Assembly (NCBI RefSeq): GCF_000143415.4
Contig: NW_003314278.1
Span: 2,362,315 to 2,426,314, forward strand
Length of the DNA stretch: 64,000 bases
Direction of reading: 5' to 3'
Source: Selaginella moellendorffii
Lineage: Eukaryota > Streptophyta > Lycopodiopsida > Selaginellales > Selaginellaceae
The position numbers and the translations under genes are program-made. Every line of letters starts with the position of its first letter. Position 1 is the stretch's first letter. A model generated the notes under the pieces. The model worked only from the letters and a program-made list of their open reading frames with translations. It was not told the origin of the DNA and ran no database searches. Below, in pieces: positions 1 to 11,375 of the stretch.

Positions 1-1199
1 TCAGGTTGAAAACAACAATCACATATTCATATGAGCTGCCAAAACCATTACTGTGGCCAGTGACACCAAATAGTGCGAAAATCGTCGGAACACTTCGGGC
101 TCAAACAAGCAGCACTCCGTTGACCCCAGATGATAGTACGAACTCGCGGGAGCTATGTTACAATCAAATGAGGATACTGTCTTCGAACAGGCAAATACAG
201 TCTCTACTGGGAAAGCTCGTGTATGATCACCGGATTTGTCAAAATCTCCTTGGCAGGAAGCTTATACGCGGCCTATGACGACCAAAATCTTCACATGACC
301 TCGCATTTTTTGGTGGGTCATGTCCTTCGAAGATTTTTTCAGCCGTAGATGGTGTGTGATCTAATTTCTCGCAACAATTTTTCATGTAACATTGAGTTTG
401 GCAACAAAAAATCCATGCGTGCATCCAAGGCTACTTTCGAAACTTTTGCACCAAAGGATCACCCATGCACAACTTTTGCCAGATAATTCACAAAGGCCAC
501 ACATCCACTGCCACAAACACAAATAGAAAGGACGATCGCCGTACAAGAAGCACAAAAGAATATACCACGGCAAGGAATATGCTCTGGGATATGCTCTCTC
601 CAGTACGTGCGAGGCAACAGTGGTGATGTGTGGTACCCGGATGGCGATGGCGACCCCCGGCGATTCGTGAGCTAAGCCTATCCATGGAGGAGAGGAATGC
701 GTGGGCAGTAAACCACTTCTTCTTCCTCGCCTCGCCTTGTTCTTCTTCTTCTTCTTCCTCCTCGCGTCGCCCACCATTTCTAGGGCAGAGTGTTACGGAA
801 CGGACGAATCGATGGCGCGGAGGAGGAAATCTCAGTTTTGCCACGCCTGGATGCAGTGAGAAAGAGCTCCATCCTCTGTTTGGCCGCTAGCGCTTGGACT
901 CATCTCCCTTCCGGGAAGAAATTCTTTTCCTTTTGTCCAAAATCGGCGAGAAAATGCGCCCCCGCGGGCGAGCGCTCTGTTCCTCCTGCCGCTCCTGCCG
1001 CCACTGCTGCTGCCGCGAATCGATCGGTCAAGGTATCTTTTCTATCCATCCAGATTCCAATGTAGGACGCGACCGTAGCTTCCTTCCACCAGGGCTTATA
1101 TTTTTTCGTTTTGGATGCTGTTCTTGGCAGGGGGAGGAAGATGGTTGAATCGGGGATGAGAGATCGGCGCTGCTACATTGCCAGGGCTTGGATTTTGTC
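1..1199. other. Upstream stretch without a supported gene; probably promoter and 5' UTR of the IRKI-like gene
   Basis: No reading frame here resembles a known family. A 90-codon open frame at 6-278 (+) could be the last exon of a gene starting left of the window, but it has no recognisable motif. The segment 700-1180 is rich in C/T and CCG triplets, with a TTCTTC run near 730-760, which is typical of a plant 5' UTR. It most likely holds the leader of the gene that starts at 1200. I see no TATA motif that I would defend. Confidence 0.4.
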
Positions 1200-2957
1200 A
1201 TGGGTTCCTCCTCGCCACAAAAGCCAGCATCGGCGGCGGCGGGGGCAGCAGTAGCTCCGCCACCAGCGCCGTCAAACTTTGGCGATTTCGTGCAGCGATT
1301 CGCATGGGCGTGCTTGCTCCGCCCGGGAGGAGTGAAGATGGCGCTCAAGGACGACGAGGATAGCGGCGGCGCTGAGTCGTCGGAGTCCTCGGAGGATCAG
1401 TGGGTTAGCGGCGGCAAGGCTCGGAGCGGCGGCGGCGGCGGCGCTACTGGCGGTGGTGGCGGCGGCGCCAAGCTTAGCAGTAAGAGCAAGAGCAGCTCTT
1501 TCAAGGAGACCAAGGAGGAGGACAACGATCACGACTCCTTCCACGAGGCGGAGTGGGAGTCCACCGCGTCCGCGGCGACGTCCGCCGCGCGGATCCACGC
1601 CCTGGAGTCGGCCATCGGCGAGGTGTTTGCCACTGTCTCGGCGCTCAAGTCGGCCTACATCCAGCTCCAGGCGGCGCACTCGCCCTTCGATCCCGAGAAG
1701 CTCCGCCTGGCGGACAAGGCCGTCATCCAGGAGCTCCGCCGCCTCTCGGAGATGAAGCACGGCTTCCGCGACCAACAGCGCTTGCGGGATTCGTCCTCGA
1801 CGCTCCACCAGCACCTCCACCAGCACCACTACCACAATGGGCGGCAGCAGCAGAGCCTCGAGGAGCACAACGAGGAGCTCCGCCGGAAGATCCAGGAGCT
1901 GGCCACCGCCGCGGGGATCAAGCAGCGCGCCATGGAAACGTACGAGGCGAGAGTCCGCGCGTGCGAGGCGGAGATTGAGCAGCAGAGGCTGGAGATCGAC
2001 GAGCTCAACGACAATCTCGCGCGCGCGGTGGCGCGGCGGGAGAAGCTGGAGCGCCGGCTACGCAAGTGTGAGCAGCGATCGTCCGCCAATCACCACCACC
2101 ACCATCACCATCGCCAGGGGATTGGATTGAGCTCCTCTGGAGGATCGCCATCGATCCTCGAGGGCAGCGGCGGTGGCGGGGGGCTCCTCAGCTCCATCGA
2201 CGCATCGCCCACGACCCAGATCTTCGAGGTGGCGGTCCAGAACGCGCGGGAATCGGCGCTCGCGTTCAGCAAGCTCCTGGTGAGCCTGATGCGCGGCGTG
2301 CAGTGGGATCTGGAGGCGGCGGCGGAGTCGATCGAGGCGGGGATCGGATACGCCCGCCCCGCCCACCGCCGATTCGCCTTCGAGTCCTACGTGTGCCACC
2401 GGATCTTCTGCGGCTTCGAGAACGAGAACTTCTACATCAATGGCAGCCTCTCCTCCATCCTCGACCCCGTAAAGCACCGCGCCGAGTGCTTCCGCCAGTT
2501 CCGGGACATGCGCGCCGTCGATCCCGCGGATCTGCTGGGCATTACGCCGGAATGCCTGTTTGGGAAATTCTGCCACAGAAAGTACCTCCAGATCGTGCAC
2601 GAGAAGATGGAGGAGAGCTTCTTTGGCGGGTTTGAGCAGCACCGCGACGTGATTCTGGGCGGGGGCCATCCACGGACGAGATTCTACCAGAGCTTCCTGC
2701 GCTTCGCCAAGGCGGTGTGGCTCGTCCATCGCCTCGCGTTTTCGTTCGAGCCGACGGCCACGATCTTCCAGGTGAAGAGAGGTACCGAGTTCGATCCCGC
2801 CTTCATGGAGAGCGCCGCGAGAAATGTGAGGATGAGTGATGACGACGATGGCGTGAGGCCGCGCGTGGGTTTCACTGTCATGCCGGGTTTTCGTGTCGAT
2901 AAGTGGATTGTCAAGTGCCATGTCTACCTGGATGGCATGGTCGCCTCCGAGGATTGA
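1200..2957 (+). CDS. IRKI/GIL1-like protein (DUF641 plus conserved C-terminal domain)
   Basis: Single-exon gene of about 585 residues, taken from the ATG at 1200; the frame is open a few codons further up, but only from a TTG. Order of parts: a short N-terminal FGDFVQRFAWACLLRP block, an acidic and poly-Gly linker, a DUF641 helical region at roughly residues 125-190 (LESAIGEVFATVSALKSAYI), a charged coiled coil to about 290, a run of seven His near 300, and a C-terminal domain ending in the family signature PGFRVDKWIVKCHVYL. Known family members in flowering plants (GIL1, IRKI) act in light-dependent gravitropism or bind the receptor kinase IRK; transfer of either role here is inference. Codons are strongly G/C-ending, like most genes in this arm. 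Confidence 0.88.
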   Translation: MGSSSPQKPASAAAGAAVAPPPAPSNFGDFVQRFAWACLLRPGGVKMALKDDEDSGGAESSESSEDQWVSGGKARSGGGGGATGGGGGGAKLSSKSKSSSFKETKEEDNDHDSFHEAEWESTASAATSAARIHALESAIGEVFATVSALKSAYIQLQAAHSPFDPEKLRLADKAVIQELRRLSEMKHGFRDQQRLRDSSSTLHQHLHQHHYHNGRQQQSLEEHNEELRRKIQELATAAGIKQRAMETYEARVRACEAEIEQQRLEIDELNDNLARAVARREKLERRLRKCEQRSSANHHHHHHHRQGIGLSSSGGSPSILEGSGGGGGLLSSIDASPTTQIFEVAVQNARESALAFSKLLVSLMRGVQWDLEAAAESIEAGIGYARPAHRRFAFESYVCHRIFCGFENENFYINGSLSSILDPVKHRAECFRQFRDMRAVDPADLLGITPECLFGKFCHRKYLQIVHEKMEESFFGGFEQHRDVILGGGHPRTRFYQSFLRFAKAVWLVHRLAFSFEPTATIFQVKRGTEFDPAFMESAARNVRMSDDDDGVRPRVGFTVMPGFRVDKWIVKCHVYLDGMVASED

Positions 2958-4050
2958 CGAGAGATCTTTCTTTTGACTAGAAATCTAGCTGCGATCGCGA
3001 TCAAAGTTTTATAGAAGATCAAGAAATCTCTATGGCTTTACAACTTTGGAGTGGAGATAATTGATATAGCTCCAACAGTGGATTTTCTTAAAGTACATAG
3101 ACACAAGTTTTATACAAATCTGGACAATGTCTAAAGAATTTTATCGCTCGAGCTTTGGATTTTCGATAAGTCTGCGGACATCCAAGGTGTGTATCTCTCG
3201 AGCTTTGCCTTTGGCGTTTTCTTTGATATTTTTCTTTCATGGCTGGCTGTGTGCGTTCCATAAAGCTCCTGGCAGAAGTGGCACATGCCCCGTTTTATTT
3301 TTGCTCGCGCAGACTTCAACGCTTGCCTGCTAAAAGTGCCAAGTGTTTTTCGCGTCATTGATTTCACGGAGCAAGCGGACAGACGCCAACTTCTCAGGCG
3401 TCGTTTGCTTCTGCTGTTCTCGTCGGCGAGAGGTCGTCTCTTTTCCTAGAATCGACACAAGAATTCATTAGCCTGTTGGAAAGCAGTAGTAATAAGCATG
3501 ACCTGTGGAGTGGCAGCAGCAGTGGTAGCAGCAGCAGGCACGGGAGAGGCTGTTACACCTGTTACAAAACCAGAAAACGCGCCTCTGCCTCGTCGCATAA
3601 ACTCGATCAGGAAAAAATGAAGAAAAAGGAATTTGGATCACTACATACTTGGAAGCTGGAGTGATGAGCTACACAAGTGTCTGGTGATGATGAAGATGAA
3701 GCTCAGGAAACATAGATAGTTATCTGTAGACGTCCCAAAAGCAAGCAGATAGTTTGGAGCAGAAAGACTATGGCGGGCGAGGCAGAGGCGAGATGAATTT
3801 GCAGATAACTTTCAGAAGTTTGCAGATCATGACGAGGAGGCAGTACAATTGGAGATGAATAACGAGGAAGCAGACGTGCAGAACTCGTCATACCTCGGAG
3901 CACAAAGACCAAATGAGTTTATCTCGAAACGAGAAAAGAAAGAAAAAACCGTAAACATACAACTTAGTTCTTACATGAAATCCACAAGGAAGAGATAACT
4001 TAACCCACAGCAGCAGCCTCCCCTCGTCCCGTTGTTTTTCGCAAAAGTTC
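2958..4050. other. Intergenic region between two convergent genes
   Basis: This stretch lies between the stop of the IRKI-like gene (+) and the stop of the RSZ gene (-), so both 3' UTRs should be here. It contains only short open frames without motifs. A CAG-rich run (CAGCAGCAGTGGTAGCAGCAGC) sits near 3512-3535. No transposon ends, tRNA or other gene were recognised. Confidence 0.5.
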
Positions 4051-4985
4051 TCAGTTGTAAGGACTGCGGCTGCGGCTCCGGCTACGCCTGTACCTGGGAG
4101 CTGGACTCCTGCCAAGAACAAAACATGCAAAAAACAAAACCGAGTTTGCTTTGCAATGCGAAGAACAGAAAACATACCCATTGAGCGCTGGAGGTCCCCT
4201 CTCTCTCCTGGGAGGTGGAGACCGGCTTAAGCTGTTGTAGCGACGAGCGGGAGGTGGTGGCGATCGACTGTAACTGTAACGACGACGAGCTGTTGGTGAT
4301 ATACTACGCCTCGGAGGACTGCGACTGTGTTATGCATTAGAGCATAAACAGTGAAGGTCTCAAAGGAAAAAAGCAAGAAGAAAAGAGAAAGGGGAGGAGA
4401 AGAGTGGCGTACCCTCGTCCATAGCTGGGACTACGACGATATCGTGGTGGCGGACTCCGGCTCCTCCGTCGGCCCCCTCCTTTTCCCATTCCAGCAGCGC
4501 CAACGCGAAGAACGCACTCCCGCGCAAAATGCCCAGCCTCGCCACACTCGTAGCACTTTAGCTCGTCGCCGCCGCCGCCGCGGCCTTCGCGAGCTCCCGG
4601 ATCCCTTCCACCACCGCGACCACCGTTTGAGCTCCGCGATAGTTCTACTCGCCATCCATTCTTCCCTGGAAGCTCAAAAGAAGAAAAATGAGATTATTTG
4701 CGGTTTTTTCTCGAGGAACTTTACCATTCATGTTTTGAATCGCGTCCTGGGCATCGCGGTAATCGTCGAACTCTATGAACGCGAAGCCCGGAGGCTTCCG
4801 GGCTACCCACACACTGCCAGCAAAATCGAGCCTCAGATTTGGATTCTTTGGCGCTGGAAAAAGGACGAGAGGAGAATCGATTTGCGCGTGGCTTACCTTC
4901 GCAGCACGCCGAAGCTCCGGAACTCGTCCTCGAGCTCCCGCTCCGTCGATCGCGGATCCAGATTGCCGACGTAGACGCGCGCCAT
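4051..4985 (-). CDS. RSZ: SR splicing factor of the RSZ (9G8-like) class: RRM, one CCHC zinc knuckle, RS tail
   Basis: Five exons read on the minus strand: 4985-4897, 4813-4725, 4665-4413, 4324-4178 and 4108-4051, all with GT-AG borders and consistent phase, giving 211 residues. The N-terminus [11 protein letters not shown] is RNP2 of an [18 protein letters not shown] is RNP1. A single zinc knuckle [14 protein letters not shown] has Cys97, Cys100, His105 and Cys110. The rest is Arg/Ser/Pro-rich ([29 protein letters not shown]) and ends with TGA at 4051. One RRM with one knuckle is the plant RSZ21/22 architecture; these nuclear proteins bind exonic enhancers and recruit the spliceosome through the RS tail. 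Such genes are often alternatively spliced, but nothing here proves it. An open frame on the opposite strand (4351-4974) is an antisense shadow. Confidence 0.93.
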
Positions 4986-4995
4986 GGACAAGCCG

Positions 4996-5024
4996 CTGAA
5001 GAAACCCTAGTTAGGGTTCTTCAG
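4996..5024. promoter_or_regulatory. Inverted telo-box pair just upstream of the RSZ start codon
   Basis: Arms CTGAAGAAACCCTA (4996-5009) and TAGGGTTCTTCAG (5012-5024) form an almost perfect palindrome (one extra A in the left arm) around a 2 nt loop. Each arm carries the telo-box AAACCCTA or its near-complement. Telo-boxes are known promoter elements of plant translation and growth genes. The site is 10 bp above the RSZ ATG, in the promoter or 5' UTR shared with the divergent TPS gene. Function is inferred from motif and position. Confidence 0.5.
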
Positions 5025-5619
5025 TAATGCTTAATGAAATAGAAAAAAGTGAAAATTTTCTTATCCATCACGTCCACTTCGCAGATAAGCTCAAAAATCG
5101 CGCTTTCGTACTTTTCTTCTTGGTGTGTGCCCTAACGGCGTCGTTACGAAGAACAGTGAGGCCATCGCAGCCGGGCAATGCCGCTGCCGCGCCGCCGCGA
5201 TCGCGCCAGTGCCATCGGCTGGGCTGGGAAATGCGTAATCTCCAGCTCCACAGCTAGAGCGCCTCTCGAATGCCTAGGGTTTTAAGGTTGCTCCATCGGC
5301 AGAGCACAGCGCGCAGCTGCCGATGACGCCTGGGAGGAGCTAGGTGAGGTACTGCGGGGGATTCACTGATCGGGCTCTATTTCGCGTTTCCAGTGCACAT
5401 ACTCTCATCGCTGAGCGATTCGTCTCATCAGAATCCCCAGAGGTACTACTCTTGATCAGATCGGCAGCATCCAGGTGTCGCCATTCGCATAGCTCCTGGC
5501 ATTGATCGCTGGAACGCGTTTTGCTTCCATCGCATTTTCGAAGGTACACCCGATTTTTTACCTCACCGTGGTTCCTCTGGTTTTGTATCAGTGTGGTACT
5601 CACGGATCACAAAGAGATC

Positions 5620-8275
5620 ATGGTCTCCAGATCGTATTCCAACCTTCTCGATCTCTCCGGGGAGTACCCGACTTTCATGCGCAGTGGAAGCAGCAGGCGG
5701 ATGTCCAGAGTAATGACGGTGCCTGGGATGTGCTCCGAGAGCAGGGAGGAAGAGTCGGTTGCCAACCTCACCCCAGGAGAGAACGTATCGTCCTCGATCT
5801 CTCAGGACAGGGCCATCATCGTGTCAAACGTTTTGCCCCTCCACGCTAGCAGGCGTCCGGATAATCTGTCTTGGGTTTTCAGCTGGGACGAGGACTCTCT
5901 CCTTCTCAGGCTGAAAGACGGTCTGCCGGAAGACATGGAAGTTCTATACGTCGGCTGCTTGTCCGTGGACGTGGAACTCAGCGAACAGGATGAGGTAGCA
6001 GCGTATCTTCTCGACAACTTCAACTGCGTCCCGACTTTCATTCCGCCGGATCTGAGGAACAGGTACTACATTGGGTTCTGCAAGCAGCAGCTGTGGCCTC
6101 TCTTCCACTACACTCTGCCGCTGACCCCGGAGCACGGTGGACGATTTGATCGACCACTGTGGCAGGCCTACCTTTCTGTGAACAAGCTGTTTGCGGACAA
6201 GGTGATGGAGATCATCAGCCCGGACGAGGATTACGTGTGGGTTCACGACTACCATCTCATGGTTCTGCCGACCTTTCTCAGAAAGAGGTTCAACAGGATA
6301 AGGCTCGGGTTTTTCCTACACAGTCCGTTTCCTTCGTCGGAGATATACAGGACACTTCCGGTTCGGGAACATATACTGAGAGCGCTCCTCAACGCTGATT
6401 TGATTGGCTTCCACACCTTCGACTATGCGCGGCATTTTCTTTCGTGCTGTAGCAGGATGTTGGGACTGAATTACGAATCTAAGCGGGGCTACATCGGGCT
6501 AGAATATTATGGACGCACAGTTGGGATCAAAATAATGCCGGTCGGGATTCATATGGGTCAGCTTGAAGCAGGCTTGATTCGCAGTGACACGGAATTGCGT
6601 ATAGCAGATCTGAAAGCACAGTACCAAGGCAAGGTTGTGCTACTTGGTGTGGACGACATGGATATTTTCAAGGGGATTGGACTTAAGTTCCTGGCGATGG
6701 AGCAGCTTTTGAATCAGAGGCCGGAATGGAGAGGCAAGGTGGTGATGATACAGATTGCAAATCCAGCCAGGGGCCGTGGCAAAGATGTTCTTGAGGTGCA
6801 GCACGAGGCCTATTCAGTGGCGAAGAGGATCAACCAGGCTTACGGAAGGGATGGATACCAGCCCGTGGTTCTACTGGAGAGACACGTTCCATTCCCGGAA
6901 AGGATCGCTTACTACACCATTGCGGAGTGCTGCGTGGTGACTGCTGTGCGGGATGGTATGAATCTCATTCCGTACGAGTATATAGTGTGCCGGCAAGGCA
7001 GCAGCGCTGCCTCGAATGGCACGGAGGGAGAGTCGCTGAAGAAGAGCATGCTCGTCGTATCAGAGTTCATTGGCTGCTCACCATCGCTGAGCGGCGCGAT
7101 CCGGGTCAATCCTTGGAACATCGAAGCGGTTGCGGAAGCGATGATCATGGCTATAAGCATTCCAGAGTCAGAGAAGCATGCCAGGCACGAGAAGCACTAC
7201 AAATACGTGAGCTCCCACGACGTAGCATACTGGTCGCAGAGTTTCATGGGAGACTTGGAAAGAACCTGCAGTGGACACACTCGAAGGCGATGCTATGGGA
7301 TTGGCTTTGGCCTGGGATTCAGAGTGGTGGCGCTGGATCCCAACTTTAGGAAGCTGTCTATGGAGCATATAGTGTCCGCGTACCGAAGGAGCAAGAGCAG
7401 GGCCATTTTACTGGACTACGACGGAACCATGATGCCTCAAGCGTCAATAAACAAGACCCCCAGTCCGGAAGTTCTACTGGTGCTGAACTCCTTGTGTAGC
7501 AATCCCAAGAACATCGTCTTCATTGTGAGCGGTCGCGACAGGCAAATACTCAGCAACTGGTTCTCGCCCTGTGAGAAGCTCGGCCTGGCCGCCGAGCACG
7601 GATATTTCTATCGGTACGTGATACTACTTCACTACATTGATAACGTCATGGTGCTTTTCTATGCATGCAGGTGGATAAGAGATTCAGATTGGCAGACTCT
7701 CGTCCCGGTCGTGGATTTTGAATGGAAGCAAGTGGCTACTCCGGTCATGAAACTATACACGGAAAGCACAGACGGTTCGTGCATCGAGTCGAAGGAAAGC
7801 GCTCTCGTCTGGCACTACGGCGATGCGGATCCAGATTTTGGATCGTGGCAGGCAAAGGAGCTCCATGACCATCTTGAGAGCGTGCTTGCAAACGATCCAG
7901 TCTCGGTAAAGAGCGGGCAGCACATAGTGGAAGTGAAACCACAGGTAGAACTTCCTTTCTACAGAATTTTCATTTTAATGGTATCCTTGGTGCTCGCAGG
8001 GTGTAAGCAAGGGCGTGGTTGTCGACAAGCTTTTGGCTTCCATGGCAAGCAAGGGAACGCCAATCGACTTCATTGTGTGCGTTGGGGACGATAGATCGGA
8101 CGAAGACATGTTTGAGACGATCGACACGGCGGTGGCATCACCTCCGCTTTCGTCTAATACGGAGATATTTGCCTGCACGGTTGGGCAGAAGCCCAGCAAA
8201 GCAAAGTACTACCTCGACGACACTGCGGACGTGATCAAGATGTTACAGGTCTTGTCCACTGCGCCTGATCCATGA
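5620..8275 (+). CDS. TPS: Class II trehalose-6-phosphate synthase/phosphatase-like protein
   Basis: Three exons, 5620-7613, 7671-7944 and 8000-8275, with introns of 57 and 55 nt, give 847 residues. The start MVSRSYSNLLDL is the typical class II N-terminus; the frame is open for 33 codons further upstream (from a TTG) but is probably leader. A GT20 synthase domain (HDYHLMVLPTFLRKR, FFLHSPFPSSEIYRTLP) is followed by a HAD phosphatase domain with LDYDGT near residue 597 and VGDDRSDEDMFE near 783. Class II proteins generally lack synthase activity and act as sugar-signalling regulators; the VDDMDIFKG segment, where active enzymes have VERLD, agrees with that. Phosphatase residues look intact, but activity cannot be read from sequence. 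The gene is divergent from the RSZ gene and convergent with the GBP gene. Confidence 0.95.
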
Positions 8276-8625
8276 AGAACGCGGCCAATGGAATCCAGCC
8301 AACGGAGAAAGCTCAAAGGAAAAGCCAAACGAGCAAAGCAAGCGATGTTATCAGGCAAGTCACTTTTCTTGATGTGCGAGAAGAAAGTATAACCTTTCAA
8401 TTGCAGTGAAGTCTGCCACAACAATGCATGAATTGATATGATTCAGGTGCATCTCTTGTTTGCTTTCAAGTCAAATATGAAAATGAGAGTGTCATGGTGT
8501 TTGCAGAAAATATATCAAATCGATTACGTCATTGACAAAACTTAAGGAGAAAAAAGTGTGATAGCTCTCAGGGGATATGCCATGCCCCAACGACCACCAG
8601 GAAGATAGTAAACGAAACTGTGAGC
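8276..8625. other. Convergent 3' spacer between TPS and GBP genes
   Basis: This 350 bp spacer must contain both 3' UTRs. No third open frame with a motif, no repeat and no strong hairpin were seen. Confidence 0.5.
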
Positions 8626-11375
8626 TCATACCATGTGACGCAATCGTGACTGCAAAGCGGCAGCTCTCTTTCTCCTCCGAAATCGCCAATAGATCACTGC
8701 TAAAAGCGCCAACCAAGCTAGAGGTATCAACCACCTGCAATGCAAAAGCAAAAGAGAAGCGAAAAAACTCTTTAGTTTTGAGCTCTACTGGTTGGAGTCC
8801 GTGAAGAGATCTCTTACCTGTCCATGTCTAAGATTGGGCTATAAACTGTCGTCTCCCAGACTGCGACAATCGTTTGCCACACTGGATTGTAATACAGCAG
8901 CTCCGCCGACCAGAAAATCCTCGTGTAAGTCTCCAAGAACACGAACAGTCCCCATGCGGCCACTTCGAGCAGTAAGAACTTCACGACGAAGCGGCCAACG
9001 ACCACCATGACGAGCGAGAAAACCACGAGCCAGTTGAAGAGCTTCTGGTTATAGTTGTCGACGAAGTGAGATTTCGTCCTTAGCATCATCTGGAAACGGG
9101 AGTTAGCGAGGTATATCGTGCTGACAAATCAGTGAGAGTTACCTTTGACAGCCTCTCGCGATAGGATGGTTTGGAAGGACCCATACAGCTAAGCTCGAAC
9201 GTCTGGTTACACTCTTTCAAGCCGGCTGTGAACTTTGCCATTGAAGGCAGCCGCAAGTCTTGCATCTCTTCAATCTTGTTTTCGCATAGAGTGTAGTGCC
9301 GGTCACATTTCTTCGAGGATGCGTAGTCGTTATCGGTTTTTAATAGAGCATAAGCCTGACAAGAGCAAAGTTGTGGTCACCACCTCAAACAAAAATTTGT
9401 TTTGCTTACCTTACTTAGTTCACTTTCCATCAGATGGAGGGCTCCATCGCCGCGGCGCCTACCAAATCGCGCCTTATCGAACATCAACATAACTTTGGCA
9501 GCTGTCGTTTGATGAAAATCTTCAACCGACTGTTCCGGCATCGGCAACTTGAGCTTTGAAAGATCCTCGTTGTAAGCTTTCATGCATCGGTCGATGACCA
9601 CTCGATTGAACGAGTCAACAACAGAGCCTGCAGAAGGGAATTCTCCTTCGTTCAAAGCTTCCAGCGTCTGCAGGAATATTGCAACGTTTCACAGGTAAAT
9701 AAGGAAGTGAACACAAACCTGCTCGAGAAAAGCTGCAAACTCCTTGCCAGTTACTGTTTTCCCTTGCACCACCTTAGGCCGTATCATGGAACGCAAGAGT
9801 TCCTTTAGGCTCTCACGCTGTTTGATGTATTCTGGATCAAGATCGGAGTCGTCCATCTCACATAGTTTGGTGCGATGAAGGTGAGGCTATCATCACAGCC
9901 TGTCAGAATAGAAATCAGCGACTATAGGAAAGACTCTAAAACGTAATTACCTGCGGTAAGCCAAATGCTGTGCTGTTTTGTGCCATCAAACTCAAAGACT
10001 CTCTAATGCGATTGACCTGCTTGAAGATAGAATATTTCGACGTCACGAAACATGAAACTCTATCATACCTGATCAATGTCTTTGTCTCCTGAATTCAAAG
10101 GTCGAATGTCAGTACTAAATTTGCACATCAAAGAAGAACATACCGGTGGGATTAACAACCGGTTGAAGAGCCTCCCTCACCATTTCTTGTACAGTTTTTC
10201 CCTCTATCATAAACAAATGTAAGAGCCAGAAACGACCCCTAGCATCTAGAAAAACATACCAAGGAAATCTCGCTGAATGAGCCAAAGAAGTTTTGACGGT
10301 TCGAACGAGGCTGCATGTCCCTAGAGCACAAAAGACATCTGAGAAACTGTCATCCGTCAAGTGTACTGTACCTTCACACTGTAAACATCAAGAACCAAAA
10401 AGTGTGAGTCTAAACACAAGTCTTGGAGAAACAACGCACCGGCCATAAAACTCCTCGCCCAATTCCACTGCAAAAGAAAGTTTGGAGATGTCTGCTTCCC
10501 TGACCTGTACATAAAAAAAACCAAGTCAATTCCGAAAAGGAAATGACTAGTACCGTCTCCGGAAGGTTGTAAATAAGAACTGAGCTAAGTAATGCTGCTA
10601 GAGCGAAAATCCTAGAATACTAGAGTTAGAAGGCTGGACAATCCAACACGAAAGGTTTTCACCTGTCATCGTAGACATTTGATTTTCCTATGCTTTCGAA
10701 TCCCTCCGTATCCATAAAGAGGACAGACGTGACCGAGTTGCCAATTGTCAACTCCATGGGTTCTCCCCATAGCCAGATGCCTGTGAGTATATTGTCAGCG
10801 TTGTAGGCCTGGCGAAAGCAACGTAAAACCTACCGCGAGTCTGCGTGTCTCGCAAGTGTCCAACTCCAAATCCTTGTATCCACAATGAAAACAATTTGGC
10901 AACAAGGAACCTTCGAAGTGACATAGCTTACCTTCATTGCAAGTGAGAGATAGAAGCTGGTTTAGAAGAAATGATTTTCCCGATCGATAGGGACCTATGA
11001 CCTGCGTGACAGCAAAGAAAAAGAGATGCATAACGAGCATAGATTCGTGCTTGCTCACGCACTACGCACCGCAACCACGGAAATTGGATTCTTTATGCTT
11101 GAGATGAGCTCCAGTCCTTGTTTTGAGATTGCGAGCTTTGTGTGACCCGGATCTGGCTCCACGACGGGGAAGCTGGGGCGCAAAAAAGAGCCCGAAATTT
11201 CGATCGAACACACAGAGAAGAGATAAACGTACGCTTGATGCGAGAAGATCTCCAGAGGCCGCGCCCGGGCTAGACCTAGAAGCAAGATCCAGAGTGAAAG
11301 AAGCCGCAGAAGCAATCCCATCGGCTGCTCGCCCTCGCCGCGGGCCTGCATTGACAGCATTTGAATCAGCTCCAT
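8626..11375 (-). CDS. Guanylate-binding (GBP/atlastin-like) GTPase with N-terminal signal/anchor and C-terminal membrane segments
   Basis: Multi-exon gene on the minus strand with about a dozen short exons; first exons 11375-11233, 11172-11070, 11001-10932, 10872-10834 and 10780-10663, last exon about 8734-8626. The N-terminus has a hydrophobic stretch (MGLLLRLLSLWILLLGLARA) like a signal peptide. The GTPase domain shows the P-loop GPYRSGKS, TRG switch I, DTEGFES switch II and the GBP-type guanine-specificity segment LLWLIQRDFLEG. The helical C-terminal half includes QGKTVTGKEFAAFLEQ. Near the end are hydrophobic blocks (LFNWLVVFSLVMVVVG and WLIPLAWLALLAVIYW), suggesting anchorage in ER or secretory membranes. 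Known GBP-family proteins hydrolyse GTP and remodel or tether membranes or take part in defence; the precise role here is unknown. It contains a 7 nt micro-exon at 10372-10378. Confidence 0.88.
10372..10378 (-). other. 7 nt micro-exon (TGTGAAG) of the GBP-like gene
   Basis: On the minus strand TTTACAG|TGTGAAG|GTACAG gives perfect splice borders. The previous exon ends in phase 2 (TAT GGC CG), the next begins GGA CAT GCA. With the 7 nt the protein reads YGRVKGHAASFEPSK and continues into the conserved LLWLIQRDFL; without it the frame is lost. From memory, plant GBPs have a similar GRVKG segment here, which supports the call. Confidence 0.8.

Noticed and set aside
1272-2921. Long minus-strand frames opposite the IRKI-like gene
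   Set aside because: They are shadows produced by the high G/C third-position bias of the plus-strand gene; no motifs.
4351-4974. 207-codon open frame on the plus strand
   Set aside because: It is antisense to exons and introns of the RSZ gene, whose five exons splice in phase and carry RRM, zinc knuckle and RS tail.
5521-5619. In-frame N-terminal extension of TPS
   Set aside because: It begins with TTG, not ATG, and class II TPS proteins start at MVSRSYSNLL; treated as leader.
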